NCBI GenBank assembly: GCA_964520325.1
Contig: CAZFOB010000009.1
Location: 72,070 to 136,069 of the forward strand
Source of the DNA: CAZFOB01 sp964520325
GTDB lineage: Bacteria > Actinomycetota > JAICYB01
DNA length: 64,000 bases
Direction: 5' to 3'
The notes under the pieces: model-generated
The model's database searches: none
Seen by the model: the letters and a program-made list of their open reading frames with translations, nothing else
What the model was told of the DNA's origin: nothing
In this document: positions 16,141 through 24,227 of the stretch, piece by piece
How positions within the stretch are numbered: the stretch's first letter is position 1
How the letters are laid out: the number at the start of each line of letters is the position of its first letter
Program-made: the position numbers and the translations under genes

Positions 16141-16758
16141 ATGGACATGGCAGAGCCGTTCTCCGCGGTTGCGCCCACACTCGACAGCCCAGTTCTGTCG
16201 GTTCTTGCCGGTACGACCGGCCCCCTCGGCGCCAGAGAGATCGCCCGTCTGACGCGACGAGGTTCCTGGGAAGGCGTCCGCAAGACGTTGCTGCGGCTTG
16301 CCGAGCACGGCCTCGTTACGAAACAAGAGGTCGGAAACGTCACGCTGTACACCCTCAATCGCAGCCACCTCGCAGCTCCCGCTGTTGAACGCCTTGCGAA
16401 TCTTCGTGGGGAGCTCTTCACACGCTTGTCCAGCGCGATCGCACGGTGGGTCATCGCGCCGGTGCATGCTTCAGTCTTCGGTTCGACGGCACGCGGTGAC
16501 GGTGACACCACGAGCGACGTGGACCTCCTTATCGTTCGCCCTCGCAGCGTGAGATCAAGCGACCCGCGTTGGCGTGCGCAGATCGATGAGCTGTCCAGCG
16601 ATCTTCTGATCTGGACGGGCAATAACGCCGCCGTGTCGGAAGTCGGCGCTCATGAGGTAGGCCGCGTCGCGGCGAGCGCCACCGGACAAGCGATCGCATC
16701 AGAAGGTGTCGTCCTGGCAGGCGAGCCGATCCGCGCATTGGCGAGGAAGACCTCATGA
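16141..16758 (+). CDS. HTH-fused minimal nucleotidyltransferase (MNT) protein, putative antitoxin
   Basis: 205-aa protein with an N-terminal winged-helix region (about 20-80: GAREIARLTRRGSWEGVRKT and LAEHGLVTKQEVGNVTLYTL) and a nucleotidyltransferase core (about 100-180) carrying the GS...DxD metal motif in FGSTARGDGDTTSDVDLLIV. In HEPN/MNT modules the MNT partner AMPylates or otherwise restrains the HEPN protein. The ATG at 16141 is preferred because of the -10 element 8 nt upstream; a GTG at 16102 would place the promoter inside the gene. The stop overlaps the HEPN start (ATGA), typical of such pairs. The HTH suggests autoregulation. Substrate and activity are unproven. Confidence 0.8.
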   Translation: MDMAEPFSAVAPTLDSPVLSVLAGTTGPLGAREIARLTRRGSWEGVRKTLLRLAEHGLVTKQEVGNVTLYTLNRSHLAAPAVERLANLRGELFTRLSSAIARWVIAPVHASVFGSTARGDGDTTSDVDLLIVRPRSVRSSDPRWRAQIDELSSDLLIWTGNNAAVSEVGAHEVGRVAASATGQAIASEGVVLAGEPIRALARKTS

Positions 16759-17171
16759 CGACTTCCGGCGCGAGGACGCAGCGGTGCAGCCGCGCTGATG
16801 CCCGGATCCGCCTTGGGCAAGCGCAGAAGTTCCTCGAGGTCGCCGAACTCGTCGCCGATGAGGCCGCGGAGGAAGCGTTCAGCGTGTCGGCGGCGCTCGC
16901 GGTCCTCGCAGGCATCGCCGCCGCGGACGCCGCATGTTGCGCAGCGGTTGGCCGGCGCTCCCGGACGCAAGACCATCACGACGCCGAAGCTCTCGTCGAG
17001 CAGATCACCCCCGGAGGACATGTCGCGGCGACGAGGTTGCGCCGGCTGATCGATCTGAAGGACACAGCCCACTACGGCCTGATCAATGTGACTCGTCAGC
17101 GGTTGACGGCAGCCATCAGGCAAGCGAACAGTCTCGTGGAGTTCGCGACGGCGACCATCGGGCGGGTATAA
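16755..17171 (+). CDS. HEPN-domain protein, putative toxin partner of MNT
   Basis: 138-aa all-helical protein typical of HEPN partners of MNT proteins: helices AQKFLEVAELVADEA, an Ala-rich central helix and the C-terminal LIDLKDTAHYGLINVT region. The canonical HEPN ribonuclease motif R-X4-6-H is not clearly present; the nearest arrangement is Arg-Arg-Leu followed eight residues later by His-Tyr-Gly, so activity is uncertain. It starts with the ATG at 16755 within the stop of the MNT gene. It is followed at once by the convergent FG-GAP gene (17 bp gap). Called from context plus fold character. Confidence 0.65.
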   Translation: MTTSGARTQRCSRADARIRLGQAQKFLEVAELVADEAAEEAFSVSAALAVLAGIAAADAACCAAVGRRSRTQDHHDAEALVEQITPGGHVAATRLRRLIDLKDTAHYGLINVTRQRLTAAIRQANSLVEFATATIGRV

Positions 17172-17188
17172 CGAACGTCGTGAAAATC

Positions 17189-18760
17189 TCAGTACATGGC
17201 CATGCCGAATCCATCGCCTTCCTCAGGACCCTCGCCTTCCGCGACGTCGGCTTGAGTCAAGACCACGTTGGCTACTGAGGGGAACGACGACCCGCCTGGA
17301 CGGAAGTAAACCATCACCTCACCGGCGTCCTTGATGTCCGCACCATTGACCGTGATGTCTTCGTATGGGACTCCGATCGCGAGATCGGTTCTCGAGCCGG
17401 CGGCGTCGTAATTCCAAGCACTGAGCGAGTAGCCGAAGAGGTCATTCGCTTCGGCCGACTCGCCGGGCGTATCCGCTTGTCGGATGATCACTGCACTGCT
17501 CGACGACGGTCCGCCCTCTTCGCCGAACAGCACGTGCACGACACCCGCGTCCACGGCGCCGGGTAGGTCTTCGTATGGTGCGCCGATAGCGATGAAGTTG
17601 TCCGCCAAGATGCCACCGGGGGACAGCGACGAGCCGAACCGATCACCAGTCTCGACCGTTTCGGTCGGGCTGGAGGACCCCGAGGCGGTTGCCTGAGTGT
17701 AGAGCCGGTTGCCAGTCGACGAGAGGCCCGAAGAGCCGCCCGAGAAGAGGATCTGCACAACGCCCGCCTCCGTCACCATGCCGGTTCCGGACTTGATCCC
17801 TTCCCTCGGCACACCGATGACGAGATCGGGGGGCCCACTGTTGTTGAGATTGCGGGTCGTCAGTACTTCGCCGAACCGATCGAAGGCTTCGGCCGTATCG
17901 AGCACTCCGCCGCTTCCCTGCGTGAAGAACTGGGCCCCCTTTGCCGTCGGTCCAGACGGCGAGGGCGGAAGGACGGTGACAGCGCCGGCGTCCTTGAGTG
18001 AGCCAAGGTCCTCTCCGACCACGCCGATCACCAGCGACGCGGGCCCGAGGGTGTCAGTGGACGTGAATGCTCCGGTGGTCAACGTGAAGCCGAACTGGTC
18101 GCCGGCCTCGACAACATCCGGGACCCCGGCGACGTCCTGGTTCCAAAACTGGCTGCCGATAGGAGTTAGGCCACGCGTCGTCGGCGGGGGATTGCCCCCG
18201 CACCGGTTGAACAGCACGTGGACCGCACCTGCGAAGGAGGCGCTGCCGAGAGTCTCGTCCGGAGCGCCGATCGCCACGTAGCTGCCACTGCCTGGGAGGA
18301 TTCCCCACGCCAACGAGAATCCGAAGAGGTCGGAGGACTCGGCTTGGTCAGCGATCTCGCCCGAGTCCTGGGTGAGATACGTAGGCGGCGTGACGCTCCC
18401 CGGGGGCTTCCCGACAACTGGACCGTGGAAGGTTCCGAAGAGCGCGTGGACTGCACCGGCGTCGGCAATTCTCCCCGCGTCTTCGTAGGGTGCACCGACG
18501 AGCAGGTCCGACTTCCCGGAGCAATCGAGATCCAGTGACGCGAGTGACCAACCGAATCGGTCTCCAGCCTCGGGTTCGTCGTCGACGCCGCTCGTCGCCT
18601 GAGTGATCACTTGTGGTGGTTGCGAAGTGAAGTTGGCGCCCCCGAAGAAGATGTAGACAGCACCGGCATCGACGATGCTCCCGACGTCCTCGTACGGAAC
18701 ACCGACGACGAGGTCGCCGATGTTGTCGGCGTTGAGGTCGGCCTGGAAAGCGCCACTCGA
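17189..18760 (-). pseudogene. 5'-truncated FG-GAP repeat (integrin-alpha-like beta-propeller) protein
   Basis: The open frame from 18760 encodes six complete FG-GAP blades (each with D.FG, then IGAPYED-like and AGAV.VLF motifs), flanked by half-blades at both ends: LNADNIGDLVVGVPYEDVG at the N-end and EEGDGFGMAMY at the C-end. Such propellers are normally secreted and bind calcium or ligands. No start codon lies between the in-frame TGA at 18761-18763 and the first GTG at 18610, and no signal peptide exists, so the N-terminus has been lost at about 18750-18757. The calcium loops are partly degenerate. If the GTG at 18610 were used, a 473-aa cytoplasmic product would result, which is unlikely to be functional. 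The rest of the frame is intact, so the loss is recent or an assembly join. Confidence 0.8.
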
Positions 18761-18975
18761 TCAGCGAGGCCGTGGCGCAGTACGTGCCCGAGCTCGGCCT
18801 CGGCGATGTGCTCCTCTCCCCCGGCGACGCGGTCGACGCGTCGTTTCGCACCGGCAACAAGTTCGTCGACGCCGGTCACAAGGCCGCCGTCGGCATGGTG
18901 AACGCGGTCTCTTTGATCACCGACAAGATCTTCGGCTCGTCGAAGAAGCCGAAGGCCGTGTCGAAGTCGGCGTAA
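18757..18975 (+). pseudogene. 5'-truncated fragment of an unrecognised protein
   Basis: An open frame of about 70 residues ends at TAA 18973-18975 and is followed by a strong terminator 18 bp later, so it is the true 3' end of a gene. It reads SISEAVAQYVPELGLGDVLL and ends in a Lys/Ser-rich tail. A GTG at 18772 is available, but no ribosome site precedes it, and the coding character fades upstream of 18757, exactly where the minus-strand FG-GAP frame also breaks off. I do not recognise the family. It appears to have lost its N-terminus in the same event. Confidence 0.55.
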
Positions 18976-18993
18976 GCACCACCACCGATCCTT

Positions 18994-19023
18994 CAGAACG
19001 GCCCCCGTTTGGGGGTCGTTCTG
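18994..19023. terminator. Strong (probably bidirectional) terminator
   Basis: A 13-bp stem including one G-U pair (18994-19006 with 19011-19023) closes the 4-nt loop GTTT and is followed by CGTTTAA. It sits between the plus-strand gene fragment ending at 18975 and the minus-strand hydrolase ending at 19053. Confidence 0.85.
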
Positions 19024-19052
19024 CGTTTAACGTCCCTCAGAGCCGCCGGGCT

Positions 19053-19931
19053 TCAGGCGTGCGCCGCAGCCTTCTGCGTGTTGGCCACGACCGCGTCGAT
19101 GATCTGCGGCCACGCACCCTCCGGCATGTCGTGTCCCATGCCGTCGATCTCGACGAGCCGGCTGCTGGGTATCGCCGCGGCCGTGCGGCGTCCGTTCTCC
19201 GGCGGCACAAGCGTGTCGTCCAGTCCGTGGAGCACGAGCACAGGCATCTTCAGGCCACCGAGAGCCTCGACGCGGCTGCCGGATGCCACGATCGCCGCCA
19301 TCTGCCGCAGGAACCCGGCGGGGAGGTAGCACCTGTCGTACGCACGCGCTGCGTCGTTGCGGATGCGCTGTTCGTCGAGAGGCCAACCCTTCCCGCCGAT
19401 GACCGCACGGGCTTTCACGGCGAGATCGATGACCTCGTCGCGGTTGGACGGGCGCTCGGCGAGTAGCACTTCGAGCGCCTCGGCCGTCGGAGGCACTGCG
19501 TCGGTTCCCCCGGGGTGGGACATGATCGACGTGAGGCTCAAGCACCGCTCGCCGTGGCGAAGGGCGATGAGCTGCGCGATCATCCCGCCCATCGACGCAC
19601 CGACGACGTGGGCGCTCTGACGTCCGATCGCGTCGAGCAACGCGGCACCGTCGTCTGCCATGTCATCAAGGGTGTAGGCGGCGGGGAGGCTGCCGCCAAA
19701 AGTGTCGGCGGCGCTGGCCACCGGCGCGTCGTCGAACTTCGTGGACAGACCGACGTCGCGGTTGTCGTAGCGGATCACGAAGAATCCGCGTGAGGCGAGC
19801 TGCCCGCAGAGCTCGTCGGGCCACGCGATGAGCTGGGCGCCGAGCCCCATGACGAGGAGCAGCGTCGTGTCGTCGCCCGACCCGAACGTTTCGTACTCGA
19901 TGTCGATGCCATTCGCCTTGACTGTCGTCAT
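19053..19931 (-). CDS. Alpha/beta hydrolase, esterase/enol-lactonase-like
   Basis: 292-aa soluble hydrolase with the nucleophile elbow GASMGGM (Ser), the motif YDNRDVGLST shared with RdmC/aclacinomycin methylesterase-like enzymes, an acid in LHGLDDTLVPP and the catalytic His in DGMGHDMPEG. Substrate unknown. The ATG at 19931 overlaps the stop of the dienelactone hydrolase gene (ATGA) and has GAAGGAG about 8 nt upstream. Last gene of a minus-strand cluster that begins with the HemK-like methyltransferase. Confidence 0.88.
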   Translation of the reverse strand: MTTVKANGIDIEYETFGSGDDTTLLLVMGLGAQLIAWPDELCGQLASRGFFVIRYDNRDVGLSTKFDDAPVASAADTFGGSLPAAYTLDDMADDGAALLDAIGRQSAHVVGASMGGMIAQLIALRHGERCLSLTSIMSHPGGTDAVPPTAEALEVLLAERPSNRDEVIDLAVKARAVIGGKGWPLDEQRIRNDAARAYDRCYLPAGFLRQMAAIVASGSRVEALGGLKMPVLVLHGLDDTLVPPENGRRTAAAIPSSRLVEIDGMGHDMPEGAWPQIIDAVVANTQKAAAHA

Positions 19932-20701
19932 GCTCGTTTCTCCTTCGTCGAATTGCTTTCGATGAACCCAAGCATCCGGCGCCACGCATCGTCGCATTCG
20001 TCCGAGAACTGATCGAACGCCCTGTCGAAGAACGAGTGCGGTGCGCCGTCGTAGATCTTGATCTCGTTGCCGACGCCACGATCGTCCAATGCCTTCGCGA
20101 ACTCACCGAGCTGCTCCGGCGTGATCATCTGGTCGGCACCACCGAAGAGTCCGAGCACGGGAGCTTCGAAGGCGCTCACCTTGTCGATGGGTGCGTCGAG
20201 GTCGTCATCATTGCGGGCGACCATCATCCCGTAGAAACCGATCACACCGGATAGTCCGTGTCCGCGGGCCGCTTGGTTGACGGAATTGCGCCCGCCGAAG
20301 CAGAAACCCACGGTGAAGACGTTCGTGGCTCCCTGGGCGCGAAGGTTCGCGACAACGGCTGCAACGTCGAGCGCAACGGTGTCCGGATGGGTCTTCATGA
20401 CTTCCGGCCAGAAGTCGAAGTCGTCTTCGCGGCGCGACGCACCGGCCGTTCGTCCGAAGTAGTCGAAGGCCGTCGCGTGCACACCGGCTTCTGCGAAGCG
20501 CAGAGCCAGATCCTCGTAGAACGCGTGCAGTCCGCGGACGTCCGGGAGGATCACGATCGACGGTGCGTCCTCAGCTTCGGCTCGCGCACTGAAGACCGCG
20601 AACTCATTGCCGTCCGACGCTTTGAGCGTGATCGACTCACCAGTCGCTGCTCCGCCGACTATCGGTGGTAACGGTGGTCGGGCTGTCGTCTCGTAACACA
20701 T
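19928..20701 (-). CDS. Dienelactone hydrolase family protein
   Basis: 257-aa alpha/beta hydrolase with a Cys nucleophile in VGFCFGGRNS, acid Asp in FGGADQMI and His in DGAPHSFFDR, the dienelactone hydrolase triad. DLHs open dienelactones in chlorocatechol degradation, but most homologues without a chlorocatechol cluster act on other esters. The ATG at 20701 is preferred because GGGGG ends 7 nt upstream; an ATG at 20707 gives a 4-bp overlap with the preceding gene but sits on its ribosome site. Tightly coupled to both neighbours. Confidence 0.88.
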   Translation of the reverse strand: MCYETTARPPLPPIVGGAATGESITLKASDGNEFAVFSARAEAEDAPSIVILPDVRGLHAFYEDLALRFAEAGVHATAFDYFGRTAGASRREDDFDFWPEVMKTHPDTVALDVAAVVANLRAQGATNVFTVGFCFGGRNSVNQAARGHGLSGVIGFYGMMVARNDDDLDAPIDKVSAFEAPVLGLFGGADQMITPEQLGEFAKALDDRGVGNEIKIYDGAPHSFFDRAFDQFSDECDDAWRRMLGFIESNSTKEKRA

Positions 20702-20703
20702 GA

Positions 20704-22221
20704 TCATTCCCCCTTGACGTCTGCGAGCACGGCTTTCGCCGCGTTGCGGCCCGGTGCGCCGGTCACGGCACCGCCCGGGTGCGCGCCCGAGCCACCAAGG
20801 TAGAGCCCGGGCAGGGGTGTGCGACAGTCGAAGTGCTCCTGGTGCAGCGCGCCGTGGAAGATGTCGCCGCCGGGCAGGCCAAAGCGCTCCTCGAGCTCGA
20901 CGGGCCCGAGCGCCTCGATGGCGATCAGGGCATCCGGGACGTTGCTCGCGTAAGAGCTGAGCGTGCGGACAACGGCGTCCTTCGCATGATCGCGCGTTGC
21001 CGCCGCATCGAACGGGTCCGGCGCGACGTACTGGGTGAACGCGGAGACGACGTGTCCGCCGCCGTCGACGAGGCTTGCGTCGAGCGTCGACTGCACGAAG
21101 AGCTCGATCCACGGACGCGCGGAATGCGAGGCCGTCTGCGCGTCGGTGTAGGCATCGTGCAGGTACTCGATCGACGGCGCGATCTCGATCGTTCCGTGGT
21201 GCTGGGGGCCGCGTCCGGGGCGCGCGGTGAAGTCGGGAAGCTCCGACAGCGCCATGTTGACCTTCAGCACGCAGCCCTGTGCCCGCCACGCCGCCACGCG
21301 CTCGACGAAGTTGCCGTCGAGGGCGCCGGCAGGCACGAGGTCGAGGAAGGTCGTCTTGGGGTCGGCTCCGGAGATGACGTACGGCGCTTTGACCACGAGC
21401 CCGTTCGCAAGGCGGACGCCCACCGCCCGTCCTCGCTCGACCAAGATCGAGGTCGCCGCCGTCCGCTTGAAGAATCGCGCACCTGCTTCGTCGGCCGACG
21501 AGGCGATCGCCGCGCTGACACCCCCCATGCCACCACGCGCGAACCCCCACGTTCCGTTGGCGGAGAAGAGCTCGCCACCGAGCGCGTGGTACGTCATCAC
21601 CCACGCCGTCCCAGGGTCGCGCACGCTCGCCCACGTACCGACGATGCCCTGCGTCGCGAACGCTCCTTGGATCGCCGGATGCTCGAAGAAGTGCTCGACG
21701 AGCGCGGCCGCGCTTCCCGCGACGGCCATGCGATAGATGTCCTCGCGGCCGAGCGAAGAGAGATACGACTCGACGTCAACGGGATGAGGGTCGTCGAAGA
21801 CCGGGCGAAGCAGCGTCGTCACTTCGTCCCAGAACTTGCTCCAGCGCGAGTAAGCCTCGCCGTCGCGGGGGTGCAGACGCGCAAGCTCCTGCTCCGTGCG
21901 TCCAGGGTCGCGCCAGACGAAGAACGATCCGCCATCGGGGAGCGGGACGAACATCTGCGGATCCTTCGGCACCGAGACGAGCCCGTGGCGCAAGAGCTCA
22001 AGGTCGTCGTAGATGTCGGGACGAAGAAGCGACAGCGCGTAGCTCGCCGTCGAGACGCGGTAGCCGGGAGCAAGCTCCTCGGTCACCGTCGCTCCGCCGA
22101 TCACGCTACTTCGCTCGTAGATCGCCACGCGCAGACCAGCGCGGGCGAGGTAGGCGGCGGCCGTAAGTCCGTTGTGTCCGGCGCCGATGACGACGACGTC
22201 GAGGTTGGATTCCTGAGCCAT
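20704..22221 (-). CDS. CrtI/PYROXD2-like FAD-dependent oxidoreductase
   Basis: 505-aa flavoprotein of the phytoene-desaturase-like superfamily. The dinucleotide-binding motif VVIGAGHNGLTAAAYLARAG is at the N-terminus, followed by ERSSVIGGATVTEEL, and the conserved C-terminal FAD segment PGLYLGGSGAHPGGAVTGAPG. This subgroup is usually annotated as an NAD(P)/FAD-dependent oxidoreductase of unknown substrate rather than a carotenoid enzyme, and no carotenoid genes adjoin. The ATG start is 20 nt after the HemK-like gene and the stop overlaps or abuts the dienelactone hydrolase start, so it is mid-operon. Confidence 0.88.
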   Translation of the reverse strand: MAQESNLDVVVIGAGHNGLTAAAYLARAGLRVAIYERSSVIGGATVTEELAPGYRVSTASYALSLLRPDIYDDLELLRHGLVSVPKDPQMFVPLPDGGSFFVWRDPGRTEQELARLHPRDGEAYSRWSKFWDEVTTLLRPVFDDPHPVDVESYLSSLGREDIYRMAVAGSAAALVEHFFEHPAIQGAFATQGIVGTWASVRDPGTAWVMTYHALGGELFSANGTWGFARGGMGGVSAAIASSADEAGARFFKRTAATSILVERGRAVGVRLANGLVVKAPYVISGADPKTTFLDLVPAGALDGNFVERVAAWRAQGCVLKVNMALSELPDFTARPGRGPQHHGTIEIAPSIEYLHDAYTDAQTASHSARPWIELFVQSTLDASLVDGGGHVVSAFTQYVAPDPFDAAATRDHAKDAVVRTLSSYASNVPDALIAIEALGPVELEERFGLPGGDIFHGALHQEHFDCRTPLPGLYLGGSGAHPGGAVTGAPGRNAAKAVLADVKGE

Positions 22222-22241
22222 CGGTCGGGGTACCCGAACCC

Positions 22242-23117
22242 CTAAGGCAACCTGCCGCAGATCACGCGTGTCAGCTTGAGCTCACCGTGCGTGCTGCGCA
22301 CGTCGACATAGCCCGCCTCCTTGAAGAGCGGGCGGATGCGGTTCCACTCGCTCGGGACGACCTCGATGAGCACCCAACCGTTGCGACCGAGCCACTCGGC
22401 CCCCTCGCGGATCACGCGTCGCGTGAGCTCCAGGCCGTCATCGGAACCGTCGGTGAGCGTTCGTTCGTCCTCGTACTTGCGGATCTCGACGGGAAGGTCG
22501 GCCACCTCGTGCTTCGGGACGTACGGCGGATGGATCGTGATGACGTCGACATTGCCCTTCAGGCGCTTGGGAAGCGGCTTGAACATGTTGCCCTTGTGGA
22601 AAGAGACGTTGCGGACGCCGAGCTTCTTCGCATTCGCTCGAGCTTCCTTCACCGCGTCGCCCATGATGTCGACGCCGTGGACCTCGGCTTTCTTCACAGC
22701 CCGAGCCGAGCCGATGGCGACGGGGCCGATCCCGGTGGCGAGATCGACGTGCACGGGGCTCTTGCGGCTGCGGATGCGTCGGATGGCTTGCGTAGCTAAG
22801 AACTCGCTCGTGAGCCTCGGGACGAACGCTCCACTGCGCACGCTCATCTTGAAGTCGAGGAAATCGACCCACCCCAGGATATAGGCGAGAGGCTCGCCGG
22901 TACACCGCCGCTTGAGAAGCTTGTCGAACTTCTTGATGGCGGTAGCTGAAACGTCCTCGTCATCGTCGGGTTGGCGCCCGAGGACGTGGGCGAGGATGTC
23001 CCACGCCTGATCGTCCTCGTCTCCTTGCCAGCCGAACCCTTCGTTGGCTGCGACGAGTGTGCGCTTCGCGTCCTTTAGGAGCTTCTTCGTTTTCACGACC
23101 ATAGTTTTCACGGCCAT
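22242..23117 (-). CDS. HemK/PrmC-like class I SAM-dependent methyltransferase
   Basis: 291-aa protein with the PrmC layout: a helical N-terminal domain containing GEPLAYILGWVDFLDF, then a Rossmann methyltransferase with HVDLATGIGPVAIGSAR. PrmC methylates the glutamine of release-factor GGQ motifs through an NPPY motif; here the tetrad reads HPPY (DVITIHPPYVP), so the substrate may differ. The first residues are Lys-rich. Two in-frame ATGs at 23117 and 23102 sit in a 15-bp tandem duplication (13 of 15 bases the same), so the start is ambiguous. First gene of a minus-strand operon; divergent from the ferritin-VIT gene. Confidence 0.8.
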   Translation of the reverse strand: MAVKTMVVKTKKLLKDAKRTLVAANEGFGWQGDEDDQAWDILAHVLGRQPDDDEDVSATAIKKFDKLLKRRCTGEPLAYILGWVDFLDFKMSVRSGAFVPRLTSEFLATQAIRRIRSRKSPVHVDLATGIGPVAIGSARAVKKAEVHGVDIMGDAVKEARANAKKLGVRNVSFHKGNMFKPLPKRLKGNVDVITIHPPYVPKHEVADLPVEIRKYEDERTLTDGSDDGLELTRRVIREGAEWLGRNGWVLIEVVPSEWNRIRPLFKEAGYVDVRSTHGELKLTRVICGRLP

Positions 23118-23175
23118 AGCGGTGTATCACATCGCCTCGGTGACAGGCGTGCCAACTCTTCATCAGGGCGAGACC

Positions 23176-23181
23176 TATCCT
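23176..23181 (+). promoter_or_regulatory. Candidate -10 element for the ferritin-VIT gene
   Basis: TATCCT lies 6 nt before the ATG at 23188, with no ribosome site between them. Consistent with a leaderless transcript. Confidence 0.45.
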
Positions 23182-23187
23182 GTTGCG

Positions 23188-24090
23188 ATGAGTCTGGACC
23201 TCGAGCAGATCGCGGCAGAGCAAGCCCGCGAGGAGCTGTTCGCCTACCGCCTCTACACCGCGCTCGCCGAGCGGTTGCCGGACGGCGATGGCCGCGCAAC
23301 GATGTCTCAGCTCGCCGCGCAGGAGAAGACTCACGTCGACTTCTGGCTGAGCGTCACCAACACCGATGAGCGCTCGATACGAGTCCCGGCGATCAAGTAC
23401 CGACTGCTCGTGATCGCGAGCCGCTTGCTCGGTCCCGCCTTCACCATCCGCTGGCTCGAGCGCGGCGAGGACCAAGCCATCGAGGCCTACCGGGGGCTGC
23501 TGTCCGACGGCGCCCTCACATCGGAACAACGCATGGCCATCCAGAAGATGCTCGCCGAAGAGGAAGAGCACGAGCAGGTGCTCGAAGGCGGCATCGAGGA
23601 CGAACGACGGCTCTATCTCGGGGCAGCCGTCCTCGGGCTGAACGACGCACTCGTCGAGCTCACGGGTGGACTGACCGGGCTCGTGAGCTCGATCTCCAAC
23701 CCGAAGCTGATCGGCTTCGCCGGCCTCGTCGTCGGCATCGCCGCGTCGATGTCGATGGCCGCGTCGAACTTCCTCTCCGTGGACATCGGTGAGGAGACGA
23801 AGCTCAAGCCGGGCAAATCGGCCGCGTACACCGGGATCGCGTACATCTTCGTGGTGATCGGGCTGGTGCTGCCGTTCTTCCTGCTCGCGGACAGGCGCGT
23901 GGCGCTGGTCATCAGCTGGGCAGTCGCGATCCTCATCATCGCGGCGTTCTCGTTCTACTCGTCGGTGATGCAGGGCGTCTCGTTCTTCCGGCGTTTCGGC
24001 GTGATGTTCGCACTCGGCGTTGGTGTCGCGGTGATCTCGTTCTTCGTCGGACGCCTCCTCGGCGCGATCATCGGCATCGAGACCGTGTAA
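23188..24090 (+). CDS. Ferritin-like / VIT family membrane protein (MbfA-like iron or manganese transporter)
   Basis: 300-aa fusion. Residues 1-130 are a rubrerythrin-type four-helix bundle with metal-ligand motifs (EELFAYRLY, AQEKTHVDFW, ERGEDQAIEAY, LAEEEEHEQVL). Residues 135-300 are a VIT1/CCC1 transporter with about five membrane helices and the family segment LGLNDALVELTGGLTGL. Homologues such as rhizobial MbfA export iron and protect from peroxide. The ATG at 23188 is chosen because earlier in-frame codons look non-coding and a -10-like hexamer precedes it. No iron regulator site is obvious. Confidence 0.88.
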   Translation: MSLDLEQIAAEQAREELFAYRLYTALAERLPDGDGRATMSQLAAQEKTHVDFWLSVTNTDERSIRVPAIKYRLLVIASRLLGPAFTIRWLERGEDQAIEAYRGLLSDGALTSEQRMAIQKMLAEEEEHEQVLEGGIEDERRLYLGAAVLGLNDALVELTGGLTGLVSSISNPKLIGFAGLVVGIAASMSMAASNFLSVDIGEETKLKPGKSAAYTGIAYIFVVIGLVLPFFLLADRRVALVISWAVAILIIAAFSFYSSVMQGVSFFRRFGVMFALGVGVAVISFFVGRLLGAIIGIETV

Positions 24091-24227
24091 CATCGACCGA
24101 GTCGCGGTTCTTCGACCAAGGGGGTGTTCGCACATGACGGCTCTCACTGTCATTCGGGCGCTCCCTCGCAGCTTCTAGCTCCACCCCTCGCGGCGGAGTG
24201 CCTTCGTTACCCATCGGAGGTTCATGC
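24091..24227. other. Intergenic region without recognisable features
   Basis: 137 bp between the ferritin-VIT and RIO kinase genes. I see no tRNA-like fold or strong terminator hairpin. The only site is GGAGG at 24216-24220, the ribosome site of the kinase. Confidence 0.5.

Noticed and set aside
19053..21634. A single 568-aa minus-strand protein covering 19928-21634
   Set aside because: Its N-terminal half is an antisense/alternate-frame shadow of the FAD oxidoreductase; only the dienelactone hydrolase part from 20701 is real.
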